In this document: positions 9,642-21,126 of the stretch, piece after piece | How the letters are laid out: the number at the start of each line of letters is the position of its first letter | How positions within the stretch are numbered: position 1 is the stretch's first letter | NCBI GenBank assembly: GCA_002102555.1 | Contig: MCFL01000326.1 | Location: 1-25,979, forward strand | Source of the DNA: Catenaria anguillulae PL171 | Lineage: Eukaryota > Blastocladiomycota > Blastocladiomycetes > Blastocladiales > Catenariaceae | DNA: 25,979 nt | Direction of reading: 5' to 3' | Translations under genes and position numbers: made by a program | The notes under the pieces: generated by a model | Seen by the model: the letters and a program-made list of their open reading frames with translations, nothing else | The model's database searches: none | Told to the model about the DNA's origin: nothing

Positions 9642-10787
9642 ATGTCCAATCCACTTACTGACGTGTTTACGTCGGCCCCAGTGTCGCCATCCACGCCGCT
9701 AGCGACGCGCACCAGCGCCTTCCCAACCATGATGTCGTCGCTCAACGCCTCGTTTGGTCCCACCTCGATAGATCCATCGGCAGCACCACCCACTTGGCCC
9801 ACTGCCATGACCCGCTCGGCCCTCGCCACTCACATGCACCGCGTGCGCAGCTCCATCAAATCAACGCTGACCTCCATCTCCACGCACCCACTGGTCACTC
9901 GTGCGGCCTCGCACCCGGCACTCGTGCGCCTCGCAAGCAAACTCAACCTACCTCCACATGTCGTTGGTGCGCTGGCCGTGTGTGCCGCGCTTGCCCTGAC
10001 TTCGCTTGTCGTGTCGGGCAAACGCGTGCTGTTTGCACTGTCTGCACTCGTGCCCCTCACCCACTCACTGCGCGCGCTCGAATCCAACAACCCAACGCAA
10101 CTCAAATCCGCACTGAAGCTTTGGCTGCTCTACTCGCTGACGGCCACACGCAAGCCCACGTACACGCACTTGCTTGCGCGCCTCGCGTTGCTCACATACC
10201 AGCCTGCCAAATCCGCCGCGGTTGCGTACGCGCTCGTGATTCGACCATTGGTCGCGGCGGCCGTCGCTCAAGGGGTGGTCCCGCGAACATTGGCACGTTC
10301 GATGCTTGGCATGGATCCCGATCAAAGTGCCGCGCAGATGGTGACGCAGCCGCGGTCGCCCGTAGACATGCACGATGTGCCCGAGGTGGTGCAAAGGGCG
10401 GTTGCACTGGTGGTTGCTGCAAGGCCAGAGGTCGGAAAGTACTTGGGCGTCGAGGCCGAGGCGGGCGAATGGGCCGTGCCCCTTCTGGCAAGTGAACAGG
10501 GGACACAAGTGCACGCGAGTCCCGTTGCGCGTGCCATTCATGTTGGGGACAATCCGAGCATGGGCGAGCAGCAAGACGGAGACGAGATGTCGCACGTGCA
10601 TCATGTCAGAAAGACGTCGGATGGCGGGGTGCTTGGGTTGGCCAGTGTCAAGTTGCAGCAGCAGTTGATTGGCGGCGGCGCCAAGAATGGAGGGTTGGTC
10701 GGGAGCCTGCAGCAGTTTGTCGATGCGGAGGATGATGGGCAAGAACCGGTGGGAAGAGGCAGGGCGAGTGGAAGGTTGGGAATGTAA
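9642..10787 (+). CDS. REEP/Yop1 (TB2/DP1/HVA22) family ER membrane-shaping protein
   Basis: A single exon encodes 381 aa. Residues about 94-204 match the TB2/DP1/HVA22 domain: LASKLNLPPHVVGAL and a first hydrophobic hairpin, the hallmark LTHSLRALES (Yop1/REEP have xxSxKAxES), WLLYSLTA, a second hydrophobic segment and the closing VIRPLV (family IIRPF). Family members insert two hairpins in the ER membrane and, with reticulons, curve it into tubules. The usual KW.TYWV segment is reduced to KLWLLYSL. Yeast Yop1 has 180 residues; this protein adds about 90 Ser/Thr/Pro-rich residues in front and about 175 behind, the latter with a VPEVVQRAVALVVAARPEV helix and a disordered Gly/Gln end. The ATG at 9642 has a good context (CCACCATG). 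The frame is open further upstream to 9483, but that part looks like leader. Confidence 0.75.
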   Translation: MSNPLTDVFTSAPVSPSTPLATRTSAFPTMMSSLNASFGPTSIDPSAAPPTWPTAMTRSALATHMHRVRSSIKSTLTSISTHPLVTRAASHPALVRLASKLNLPPHVVGALAVCAALALTSLVVSGKRVLFALSALVPLTHSLRALESNNPTQLKSALKLWLLYSLTATRKPTYTHLLARLALLTYQPAKSAAVAYALVIRPLVAAAVAQGVVPRTLARSMLGMDPDQSAAQMVTQPRSPVDMHDVPEVVQRAVALVVAARPEVGKYLGVEAEAGEWAVPLLASEQGTQVHASPVARAIHVGDNPSMGEQQDGDEMSHVHHVRKTSDGGVLGLASVKLQQQLIGGGAKNGGLVGSLQQFVDAEDDGQEPVGRGRASGRLGM

Positions 10788-10966
10788 CCATTGACGCGGA
10801 TGAAGTGACATGTTGCTCTTGGAGCTTGGATAGTTAGCCGTTGCTCAATCTTGGTATCGAATGGTTGGTTTGATGCACTTACCTTATCGATTCGTCCTTC
10901 AGTTCTCTACTACAGATGCAGTCAAGTTTGATGATGGGAATGACGTTCTATGTATTGGAATATTCC

Positions 10967-11839
10967 TCATCTTTTCTGCTGTCCCGCCATCGCAGGCGCA
11001 ACGGCCGCAGCGCTCGGCTTGTCGGCCACAACGGGAACACCTGTCATGCCCACCCTGGCCCTAAACCACGCCACCCCTTTTGTACACTTGACACACGATG
11101 CCAGCACCAGCAATGCGCCAACCACAATAATCACCCACGCCCACCACGTCAATGTGGGATCCGAGCATTGTGGGCGCCAAAACTCGGTCGGCTCTCGACC
11201 GTCCAGCGTCCACAACACACACCCGTACTCGCCCGCGGGCCCGCTGCGTGTGCTCGGCACCCACATGCCTTCGTAGATTTGCGCGCCGTCTTCCACGAGG
11301 CCTTCTTCATACGAGTCTGATGGGACGGGAGGGGGGGGGGGGGGAGGGCAAAGCGTTGCCGTTCAGTACAATGGCAAGTAACAGATTGGGGAGCACACAG
11401 CGTGATAGAACGTACAGAATGCCTTTGGCGTCGTGAGCGTTTCAGGGACTGGTTCAACGACGGTAGGTGGCGGCGAATCGCTCGGACCGCTAGGTTGCCT
11501 GGTGCCATCCGTCACGGAGTCGGATCCCGAAGGTGGTGACGGCTGGACAATGACGGGTATGGGGCGGGCGCGATTCGGGTCGGAGCGTGGTGGCGGCGGT
11601 ATCTTGTTTTCCTTGTCCTTATCCTTGTCTGGCTTTCCAACGGTAAACACGGGCTTTCCATTTGCAGACCGGCTGACTTGGTTCTCGATGACCTTGACCT
11701 TTTTTGGTTTCTTTTCCTCCTTGTCTTCTTTGTCTTTCTTGTCTTCCTTGTCTTTCTTGGGCGTGGGAATCGCCCAGACGACTCCCGTCAGGGAAAAGAG
11801 GGACGCAAGTGGGAATGAGAGACGGCGTGAGGTAACCAT
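10967..11839 (-). CDS. secreted/type I single-pass membrane protein, family member A
   Basis: Exons 11839-11416 and 11316-10967 join over a 99-nt phase-1 intron (donor GTACG, C14-containing polypyrimidine tract, acceptor ATCAG) to give 257 aa. Residues 1-24 form a signal peptide (SFPLASLFSLTGVVWA). Next come a very charged Lys/Asp/Glu stalk (about 28-78), a Pro/Ser-rich linker (80-138), a compact module (about 141-198), a transmembrane helix (about 199-217, WWAWVIIVVGALLVLAS) and a short Cys/Lys then Ala/Pro-rich tail. The module has two Cys and several Trp: GMWVP, GCVLWT, FWRPQC, LTWW. I recognise no named family, but the same module occurs in the gene at 25188-25979, so the pair defines a paralogous family. 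It is convergent with the Yop1-like gene, with 179 bp between stops. The longer frame upstream of 11839 lacks an ATG. Confidence 0.7.
11331..11344 (-). repeat. C14 homopolymer (sense strand) inside an intron
   Basis: Fourteen G on the plus strand, which is fourteen C on the coding strand, forming most of the polypyrimidine tract 14 nt before the AG of the surface-protein A intron (11317-11415). Confidence 0.9.
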
Positions 11840-12750
11840 GTTGTTGGCTGCATTGAAGACGTGTTGGGTGTCCAATAGGGGAACTGGAGTGGGTGGGACC
11901 TGGCCGATATTTGAACGTCAGAAAAGCAATGTCGACCTGCCTCGTCCAATAGTCGGCTCCTCCCTGCTGATGCCGAACCAATGGGACCTGTCTACATAAG
12001 GACAATGGATCAATCTCGTTGCATTACGTGTCAAGACGCTCCGTGCTTTTTATTGCAAATGATGTGTGTGCGTTGTGAAGCGGGAATGGTATGAAGCAAG
12101 CCGTTCAATCAACTGGCCCAAGCCAGATGCAAGTGAGCTCCATTGCGGCTTGGACGCAGCTCGTTGGTGGACGAGATGCATGCTGAAGTCCATGGTGCAA
12201 ACACCAGGTAGCGGATGGGTTGATGTAGGTTAAGCGTGGGGAAACGTTTCCAGCATTGCCATTGGGAATCTCATGCTCACTTGTAGGAAGCCATGCACTC
12301 TTTTCGCCTGTCAGCTCTCATCAGGTATGGATACGCATGACCTGACAGCAGATGGACGAACCCAAGTATGGATTCCATTCGAACCAGGAAATTGAGTGGG
12401 CCAGCATGGATAGAAAGCCCTTTTGCTTGAGCTTGTGCACATTTTCCGGGCGTTCCAAACCCACTGTACAGGCCATAGTGGATAAGCATGTGCGCGAGAC
12501 GGACGCACAGCTCCATCCCAGCCGAATCCATCGAGTCGATCGGAGGGCGTGCCTGGATCACCTTTCGGCACGATTTCATGTCATTTCATTTCATTGGGCA
12601 GCGCGTCAATCATGTCAGATGCATACTTATGCATGCCATGAGGGGTAAAGACGAAATTGTCTGGTCATGCTTACCCATGGATCAACACATAAACTTGCCG
12701 CAATCGATCTCAATGATAAAAATTTCCCCTTGAAACCGGCTGTATTCACC
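11840..12750. promoter_or_regulatory. divergent promoter region, surface protein A / TRAPPC11
   Basis: These 911 bp separate divergent starts at 11839 and 12751. Frames up to about 100 codons are open here on both strands, but none has recognisable content. A short TTTCA repeat (ATTTCATGTCATTTCATTTC, about 12573-12592) lies 160 bp before the TRAPPC11 start. In the TRAPPC11 frame an upstream ATG at 12667 would add 28 residues. Confidence 0.45.
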
Positions 12751-15700
12751 ATGAACCCCGATACGCCACCCTCGCCCAGCCTGTCGCCCGACATGCTTTC
12801 TGCCGCGACCCGGACCCCGCCAACGATCGCGGCGCTTGCCAAAGAGCCGGTGCCAAGCCTCCTGAATCCGCTCTGGCTACTGCACCCGGTGCCCCTGGTC
12901 CACATTTATGGCTTGACACCATTCGATCCAATTGCCGCCTCGGGCGCGGACACCTCAAACGCGGACGGATCACCGTCCCCGGCGACGGCAACGCCGTTAC
13001 ACTCGACGGCGTTTGCAAAAGCGTTATGTGAGGCATTTGTCACAGAGTGTGGGCTGCTAGGCCTTCCAACCATGCCTGTGGACGATGATTTTCAATTGTC
13101 AGAAGAGGCTGTTTTGCCTCACTGGTTGCCGACAAACAGGCGATCAAGCAAGCAAGTGACAGGTGCTTCCATGCCGGGCGGTGCGAGTGTGGGCAGCACC
13201 TCTGCGGGTGCACAGATTGCATCGACGGTAAAGGCGAGGTTCCCGCAGGATCGAGTGCGGTTTGTGTTTGGCAATCAGGTTTGTTCTTTGTCTCCTGTTC
13301 GTGATCGCACGTTTGTGAATTGATGAGCGTGACGGCTGTTTTGTGTATAGGATACCCTTCGCCAACTTCCAGCACGCTCGGCACCAACGGCACCGACACC
13401 ATTGTCGCCTCGCAGCGAGTCGGGGTCACTTGCGCGGACAGGTCTTCTCACGCACCACTGGATCGCCAAGCAAGTCGTTCAATCGCCTTCGTTCACCCTC
13501 GTGTTTGGTTCTCTCGATCCAAGCTCTGGATCAATGACAGGCTCGTCTTTGGCGCTACCTCCTCGCACTCGATCTCGCACACCCAGTCCAAGCGCAGGCG
13601 GTGCTGCTCGCCGTGGATCTGCCACAACCGAGCTCCTGGTGGAGGATGATGACCCGTCATCGACATCAAACACGGCAGATGCGTCAAATGTGGAGACTCT
13701 GGTGCGAACCGTGCGGAATGCGGTTACGATGGCGGGCGGTGGACGAGTCGCCCTCTGTTTGGTTGTACCCGATGTTTCCGACCTCGGTACGTTATCAGTC
13801 ATGTCTGATTTGGTCTCGTCGGCGGCTAATTTTTTTTCGGCATTGCGCTCGTAACAGATGGGGATTGGGTTGAAGAACGCGTTTCCACCCTTCGGCGCAA
13901 TTTGGCACTTGACCGCAAATCTGTATTCGTCATGGCCAGCAATGCAAATCCTCAAGAGCTTGCTCAAAAGTACGCTCCTCGCCTTTTTGACATTCAAGAG
14001 AGGCCTTGCTCACTCTCAGCACATCCTCGGCACCAAAAAGCTTCACATCTGCTATCCTGGACCCAGCACTCAAACACTATGCCGCCAAGGCTGCGCATTT
14101 GAAAAAGAAACGCTCGCGTACCGCCATTCCGCCCTCCAACGCCATCCTGTCGCCCATTGCCTGGCAAGTCCGTTATGATACAAAGCTCGCGGTCCTCGCC
14201 GAACTGCGCGGCGAATGGATCGAGGCCTTGACACATGCTCAGCAGGCGTATTCGGCGTTGGTGGAGCATTACATGCAGCGGACGGATCAGGTGAGAGTGT
14301 CGGATTCGGCCAGCGGGTTGCTCGTGGATGCCGAAACATTGGTTGGTGAGGAGGAGCAGGGTGCGTTGGAGGTATTTGGTGAGCGGTGGTATGAGGCAAA
14401 GGAGTTGGCCGACGCGCTTGTGTTCAAGGTACAGAAGCTGGGTTATCTCGGCGTCACCTACATGCGTGCACTTCCCCGATCCAACTCACCCATGTTTCGT
14501 TTTTCAACATGTGCCAGATTGCCAAGCTGCATGTCATGATGTCCAAACCCGCACTCATCCAGCCCCTCATTACCAACCACTTGATCGACACCCTGCCCAT
14601 CCTTCCCGACGGGCCACACGCTGCTCCATCCACTGAATGGCTCGTGCTTGACCACCGCGCAACATTTTACGCCGTCGTCGCCCGCCTCTTAATTGCCCAG
14701 TATGCCAGTCCCGCATCAAGTTCAGCGGCAAATAAACAACCCGCAACGTCATGGTCCCGTGCCCACCTCATTCCGCATCTGGGCCTTCCGCCCACCTGGT
14801 TCACTCGCGCGTCCGAAACAGCCGACGCGGCCGATGCTCATGCCGCACAATCCGTCCCCGGAATCACGCTGCTGCCCGTGCTTCCGCATGCACTGCTGGC
14901 CAAAGCCCAAGTCCGACAATCCAAACTCGGCTTGATTTATCTCGGACAGGCCGTTCATTGGGCTACAGGATCCGCCGTCCATGCACATTGGCCGAGGCAA
15001 GTTGTTGCTGTGGGCATGGCACTGGCCAAGCGCGCCATGGACGGCGGCGATTCGCAGGTCGCGGTGGAGGTGCTTGGCCGGGTAGCCGAGGCAGTCCATG
15101 GACAGCAAAGCGGTGCAGGGGGCGGGCAGCAGGGGGGAGCGAATTGGCGGCGCATCAAGGTGGCCGTGTTGGCGGAGCTTGTGGCGGCGGCCAGTCGCGC
15201 ACAGCTCGACAGCGGAAGCAATGCCGGGAAATGGGCTGCGGCAGAGGTCGGAGCGAGGTTGCAGCTGGTGGCATTGTCGGGCGTAGAGGAGGGGCAAGAC
15301 CGCAAGGACCACTTGGACAAGGTATTGGCTGTGCTTTCGAGCCAGCCGGCGGCAGCCGATGTGCCCGACGGTGGCGACACGCCGACTGACATTGTTGTGA
15401 GCACCAGCGGTTTGATTGCCCTCGATGCCAAGTTTTCGGGTTCGCTCGTAAGCGTTCACAGGCCCATTTACATCAAGATTCGCGCGAGTCCCGCCGCACC
15501 TGGCAAGAAGGACGTGTTCGCTGCCTTGATGGCAAAGCTTGCAAAGGTCACCGTTGTGTTTGACGACCCAGCGTACAACTTTGAGCTGGTCCACTCGCCA
15601 GATGCCGAAGCCAGTGCCGTCAAAAAGTGGTCCAAGCAGATCCCATGCGCCCTGCCCCCAGTATCAAGCGCAACAGAGGATGACGACTTGGAGTGGAGGG

Positions 15701-17543
15701 TCGAGTTGACGATCCCGGAAGTCACAGATTTGCACATTGTTTCGGTCGACTTGGCCCTGTCTCCCGCGTCGTCGGCATCGCCAACAGTTGTACTTCGCCT
15801 TTCGGTTCCACCGCCGTCGCAGTCGTCGCTCGTAACGCCGTCATCGTTCATGAGTAGCAGTGGCACCGGTGCATCCAATGACACCACGTCTGCCCCTTCA
15901 TCCCTTGCCTCTCGACCCAGTGCGCATTTGCGTGTACTGCCCGCGTACTGGGACCTTGACTATGCTGTGCAAGGACCCGAGACTTTGCTCGTGGACGAGG
16001 TCATGGAGGCCACCATTGTCATCGAGGCCAAGGATAAGAATGAACAAGCGTCCCGGGACCTGGCATCGCCCTTGATTGCAACCGTAACTACGGGCCAGAG
16101 TTTGGCCATGTCGACGCCACCCTTGACTCCTGCGGCCGCTGAATCGGCAGTGTCGCCGCCATTTGGTCCAGCAATCGAGCTGTATCCGGCCACCGACTCT
16201 GGGCAAGCCGATTTGGCCGCTGGTGGTGCTCAAGTGCTCGCCATTCCGATTACAAAAGTGCCTGACCGCTTGCCCGTGTTTCTCCGCGCACGTCACGCTA
16301 CATCCGCACCGACTTCAATCACGATTGAAATTGGCGACGGACCAACTTCGTTGTCGGACTCGAGCAGTTCGGCCACATCGCCATTGGTCGCATCACCCTA
16401 CCCGTTGTCACCCTCGGGCATCCAACTTCATGCACCAGGCGAGCGGACATTGTCGGCCATCTTGGCGCCCATCCAGGGTACCACACCGCCGCCCCATCCG
16501 GCCCGTGGCTCGAACGAGGCCCTGACGGCGGTCACGGGCCCTGCAGCCATTTCAAGCAAACAGGCAAAGCACGTGTTTGCCGTTGGCCGGCGCTGGTCGG
16601 CCACGTCTGGCTCTGTTCCCCGTCTGACGTCTCGCCCAACGCTGTCGTTTGCGACGCACCCGCGCACCCCGTTCCTTGCGAGCTTCTCTGTCTCTCCTGC
16701 CCGGTACCGCGCCACGCCCAATGACACGTTCACCGAGGACCGCGTGTTGCTCGTGGATTTCACGGCCAGCCCGCATTTGGCGTTTGAACTGACCAGCTTG
16801 GAAACAGTACCAAGTGCATCGCCCGCGTCCTTGTCGCTGGTGGCGTGCCCAACGCCTGCAACTCTCCGCCCAGGCGATACGTGGCGGGTGGCCGTGCTTG
16901 TGTCGTCACCCGTGGATTCGGAACCAAAGTTGCCGCTTGGCGCACTGATTGTAAACTGGCGGCGCGCTGATGGGATGGATGGAATGCAAGGTAAGGATGT
17001 TGAAACCAGGGTTCCGCTGCCTGTGATTGTAAGGAAGCCGGTAACGATTGTTGTGGAAACTGGTATGTTTCTTTTCCTTGCCACTCCTATTGACTTTATG
17101 CTGTTCGCTCACTGTGCTACTCTTCGCTAGAATCCGCACGTTACGCGACGCAATACACGCCGCACCCAATTGACTTTGTCATTCACAATGTCACCTCGAC
17201 GGTCCACCGCGTGTCCTTGACCATGGAAGCAGGGACCGTGACGATTCCATCGGCCACTCCACTATCTCCACCAACGACGACCGAAGAACCTCCCGCAGCA
17301 CCACCCGCCACCACCACCGTTGCTGCCCAGTTTGCCGGCGACAAGATCACGCAACTGGTCCTCATGCCTGGTCAAACGCACCGCGTCTCAATCATGGCCG
17401 TTCCACTCGTCACGGGCAACGTGGACTTGGCTCGATGTGTTGTGACGACGGGCGAGGCAGGCGACGAGGTCAACAGCCCGTTTGCGCGCGTGTTTGTGAT
17501 GCCCGAGGGAAATGCTTCTGACGATGGAGCAGTTGCGGTGTAG
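12751..17543 (+). CDS. TRAPPC11 (foie gras/gryzun) subunit of the TRAPPIII complex
   Basis: Six exons (12751-13278, 13351-13786, 13858-13969, 14020-14428, 14518-17062, 17131-17543) give 1480 aa; the introns are 72, 71, 50, 89 and 68 nt and every junction keeps frame. TRAPPC11 is a TRAPPIII subunit acting in ER-Golgi traffic and autophagy as part of the Rab1/Ypt1 exchange factor. Supporting segments are GLLTHHWIAKQVVQSPSFTL early on, DWVEERVSTLRRNLALD, then the foie-gras helical region with RYDTKLAVLAELRGEWIEAL and ERWYEAKELADALVFK (about 400-495). Beta-rich C-terminal gryzun sequence follows, ending near FAGDKITQLVLMPGQ and VPLVTGNVDLA. It exceeds the roughly 1100-1300 residues of known members because of Ser/Pro-rich insertions. 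The ATG at 12751 (CACCATG) is preferred over 12667. The 50-nt third intron is unusually short, and its acceptor (CTCTCAG, 14019) is the least certain boundary. Confidence 0.85.
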
Positions 17544-17676
17544 CAAGAGGCGGCCATTGAGTTTTGAGCTAGGTCATGGGACAGATTGTATGCATGTATT
17601 GGCATTTTTGTGGGGTGCTTTTGTTGATCCTGCTTATACAAGAGTACTGATTCGTTGACACACCCTCCATCCTCGA

Positions 17677-17690
17677 CCCCCCCCCCCCCC
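17677..17690 (+). repeat. C14 homopolymer in a convergent 3' region
   Basis: Fourteen C residues preceded by CCTCGA, 134 nt past the TRAPPC11 stop and 29 nt before the end of the convergent F-box-like gene. The flank repeats that of the tract at 9036. Confidence 0.9.
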
Positions 17691-17718
17691 GCTCCCACGT
17701 TCCTTTGCTCACGCCCTG

Positions 17719-19412
17719 TCAATCCACATTTGCACTCGATTCGGATGGTGGATCAAAGTCTGTCCCTTCCTGCTCCTGTACGTTACTACTTTGTGGTTGG
17801 ATGGCTGATGATGTGTCCCCATCCGCAGGATCTTGTGTTCCTGGGAGCAACGGCAGGTCGGCCATGACATCCAGAAGCTGCTCATGTTCCATCAGCGAAT
17901 CCATAATGCGAACCATTGCTCGAATAATTCCGAGCCACCTAATAAAAAGGAGACAGTACTCATGTTAGATTGACGACAGGAATAGCAAGACTTGGAATGT
18001 ACGTCATACTTATTGGTACACTTGAGAATCTGATGCAGCAGAGTATCCCACGCCGCCTTTTTTTCGCCATCCAAGTTGCCAAGAATCCGATAGAGCGCCA
18101 AATCAATTGCCTCGGAGCTCAGCACCGTCGGCTTCTTCATTGCTTGATCTCCCGGTGTTGCTGCCTTCCTCGGATGTTGCATCATGGATATCCACCGCAC
18201 GCACCAAGCGTTAACATTGAGCACGAGTCGGCGATTAATCACGGCCAACTTGTGCCTGGGCGCGTTCCTGCCCGCCACCAACCCTCGCTCCATGGCCTCT
18301 GTCTCTGCTCGCATCTCGCGCAAACCTGCCGGCTCGTCTTGCTCGTCTCCGTTTACGGGCGACGACGCACCAGAATGCCGGGCAACGCGTGACGCCAAAT
18401 CCGCAAGCACGGCCTGTGCGTCGCGCTCAAGTGTCGATTCCATGGTCGACCACACAAACCCCATGTGCGCCGACCGAGGTGAGGAGGCGAGAAACGAGTC
18501 GAGGACAAGCGGAATGCCCAGCTGCAAGCAGCTCGCGGGTTGTGCTTGCGACCCGAGCACAAACAAGAGTGTACGAAGCTTGGACTCGGAATGGCTCCAG
18601 CTGTCAATGAAATGGAACACACGCAAGAAGGCCGGGAGGCGTTTGCGTGCGAGGATCGTGGCGATCGTTGGGCGATTCATGAGCAGCGAATCGACAAGCT
18701 TTGGCGCCAGGTATCGGCGAACACCTGGAATGACAGACGCAGTCCACCGCTCTCGGCACCGATCCTGGTAGTTGACGACTGGCTCGTCAATAGGCAACGA
18801 ACGAGTGACTTGATTGATGTTGTGAATGGCGGCACTGTACCAAGCTGTCGACACGAGAGATGCAGACTTGAGCGTGCCAGTGGCCACGGGCAGAAACTGC
18901 ATCAGGACGGTGAGGATGGCCGGCTGACGAAGAGCGAATTGCGCTGCGGATTCGCTCACTTCGACGTGGGCTTGGTCTGATTCGGTCGTAAATGAAATGG
19001 TCAGTTGCTGTGAACATGTGAGCATTCCCAGCGGGAAATCAATGTCCTCTGAGCTTGCATCGATCACGTCGACAGCCGAGTCTGGAAGAGGATCAAAGCC
19101 GTCATGGGACTTATCGTTTGTATGTGTCACGCTGCTCTTTGGCGCAATGTCAATAGTCAGAGCAGGGATTCGGTCGGCTTGAATCGCAGCCGCCGAGTCT
19201 CGCGTCGGACCGGCGCATGTTGAAGAAGAAACGGGTTCGACCCAGCCTGGTCGAATACAAACGGGTCGGGGCCAACGTGAGCTGGCCAAGCGCGGCAATG
19301 ACGGGGGTTCCATACTTGAATGCATTCCTCCTGTAATGGTGGAGAGATGTCTCATGTAGATGAGATCGGAAACCCGATGTAAACTTTTTACACATTCGCG
19401 ATCCTGCTTCAT
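17719..19412 (-). CDS. F-box-like protein of unknown target
   Basis: Exons 19412-18010 and 17938-17719 join over a 71-nt phase-2 intron (donor GTATG, acceptor TATTAG) into 540 aa. After about 130 Ser/Asp-rich residues, the stretch QPAILTVLMQFLPVATGTLK followed by SASLVSTAWYSAA fits an F-box (two Leu-Pro-type helices, then the S-L-V-xx-x-W pattern). F-box proteins bring substrates to SCF ubiquitin ligases through Skp1. The remainder is helical with no leucine-rich, WD or kelch repeats visible. It includes LVDSLLMNRPTIATILARKR and LLFVLGSQAQ, and ends in an acidic, Gln/Ser-rich tail. The start is uncertain: ATGs at 19412, 19355, 19325 and 19313 are all in frame, and a TTACAG just before 19325 could be the acceptor of another 5' intron. 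It is convergent with TRAPPC11. Confidence 0.6.
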
Positions 19413-19551
19413 TCCCAATGCAAAACGCGTTCATTGACAACGTCCATACACGTGAATGATGAAGTCAAAAATATTGACACGAGTTTCCCAATACAACAAC
19501 CACAAAAATCGCTTCAAGCAATGAGGGAGTAAACACGATATCGAACGCATT

Positions 19552-21126
19552 TCACCGTGGTCTCGCCAACCCTGGTCCCTTGACCCCATGCGCGGGCCAC
19601 ATTCTCGGCGGCAGCTGCGGCGGTTCCTTGAGCGACGTCGATGCAGCCAAACTTGCGTCTGTCGTCTCTGTTTGCATCGATACAGCCGTCGATTCACTTG
19701 CCGGCCTTTTGCTGGAAATCGTGGCGTAGCTCTGGTCCCGACTTCCTGTGGTGACCGAATGCAACTCAAGAGGCACTTGGCCACCACCAGTCGTCGTCCC
19801 CTCGCGCAACCGTTGCTGCTGAACGTGCCTGCGGAGAATGCGACTGAGCATATCAAGAAACATGCAGAAGAGGCGGAGGCGGATGGATTCGGCAAGATAG
19901 ATGCCTGCCCGTTGATCACAGTTAGTACGACTTTGGTCTGAGCGCGATATGAACCAAGCGCTTGTGAACTTACATACCATTCCAGAGCGGGTCAAAAGCG
20001 GGAGCAAGAAGCACGACCAGATTGGCCACAATGACGCCAGTGCATTCAATCGCAAGAATCCAAATAACGCGATTGAGAAGTTGCGAAATGAGCTTGAAGT
20101 AGGGCGAGTCGTTGGGAGTAGTCAGTTTGTACAAGAGCATGATGAAGGCAATCGAGATGCATAGATTGGTCACGCCGTCGTAAATCGCCCAAACTACGGT
20201 TCAAGTGGAAATGCCTTGTGAGTTGCCCTTTTTTCCCCATTTGGATGGACAGCCGCATGCATACCTGAGAACATGATATCCATGTCAGTTACGAGTTCTT
20301 GAGCGGATGGCTTGACTCCGAGGTTGTATTCTTGAATGTACGAGAAAATGTACAGAACCTGTCGAAATCGATTGAAGCAAGTCCGAGGTGAGCAAGAGCA
20401 CGAGATGAGAAATGGAGACAAGCACGGAAACATGCATTATTGGCCGTGCATCCCATGACACTAACGATAGCCATCACGACGAGTACTCGCTTGGCAAGTC
20501 TCATGCGTGCCGATGCAAGAAAGTGAAACCTACACTCAGAGAGACGAGGACAGCGATCTGTCACCTTGTACATTATCGTTCCCGGCTGTTGACTTGATCA
20601 AATGCACCTTGCCACGTTCAAAAGGACAAACCCGCACCCGCCAATCCACGCAAACACGAGCGAAACGACCATGACCCGCATGTTTCCCAGCGACAGTGGC
20701 TTCTTCTCGGGGTAACCCGTTTCCGGATCCACGGCGCCCGTCAACCGAGCTGCTTCGCCTAGGCTGCGAAGCATGAGGTCGCATGCATGTGCGGACGCGA
20801 TGATGCCAAGAACGAGGTAGTAGAAAGAATGGTGCGCCTTGGACCAGAGTCGTACCGAGTGCCAGATCGTGGAAATGTCGAGTGAAAGACAGATGCCGAC
20901 GAGAAAGCTGGTCGTGGACCATGATCCGGTTAGCGAGGACATGGTTGTGGATGCCGATTGTGAGAGACGCGAGACATGTGCCAACACAGCAGCTGAACGG
21001 GATATCAAGCGGTGGACTGACTTTGCGGGAGGTTGATTGAGGCTGATTATGACAGGCGCCAGCTACAGGGAGGGGAGAGGGTTGAGCTTTATCACCCCAA
21101 CTCACACTGAGGGATTTACTCTGCAT
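19552..21126 (-). CDS. multipass membrane protein, six exons, unrecognised family
   Basis: Exons 21126-21106, 21062-20608, 20529-20466, 20358-20265, 20193-19978 and 19904-19552 read through in frame to give 400 aa. The introns are 43, 78, 107, 71 and 73 nt, the last with a perfect TACTAAC branch point. I count six or seven hydrophobic helices: around STTSFLVGICLSL, YYLVLGIIASAHA, MRVMVVSLVFAWIGGCGFVL, RVLVVMAIVLYIFSY (formed across the third intron), AIYDGVTNLCISIAFIMLLY and WILAIECTGVIVANLVVLLA. They are followed by a basic helix (ESIRLRLFCMFLDMLSRILR) and a Ser/Thr-rich disordered tail. Topology resembles seven-helix receptors or fungal integral membrane proteins, but I see no diagnostic receptor motif. 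Exon 1 (7 codons) and its 43-nt intron are the weakest part of the model; an upstream exon is possible. Confidence 0.65.

Noticed and set aside
12277-12648. Overlapping frames of about 100 codons on both strands
   Set aside because: No family features on either strand, and they contradict each other; treated as promoter DNA.
19225-19245. GGTTCGACCC resembling the B box of a tRNA gene
   Set aside because: It lies within the coding frame of the F-box-like gene, and I see no cloverleaf or A box at the right distance.
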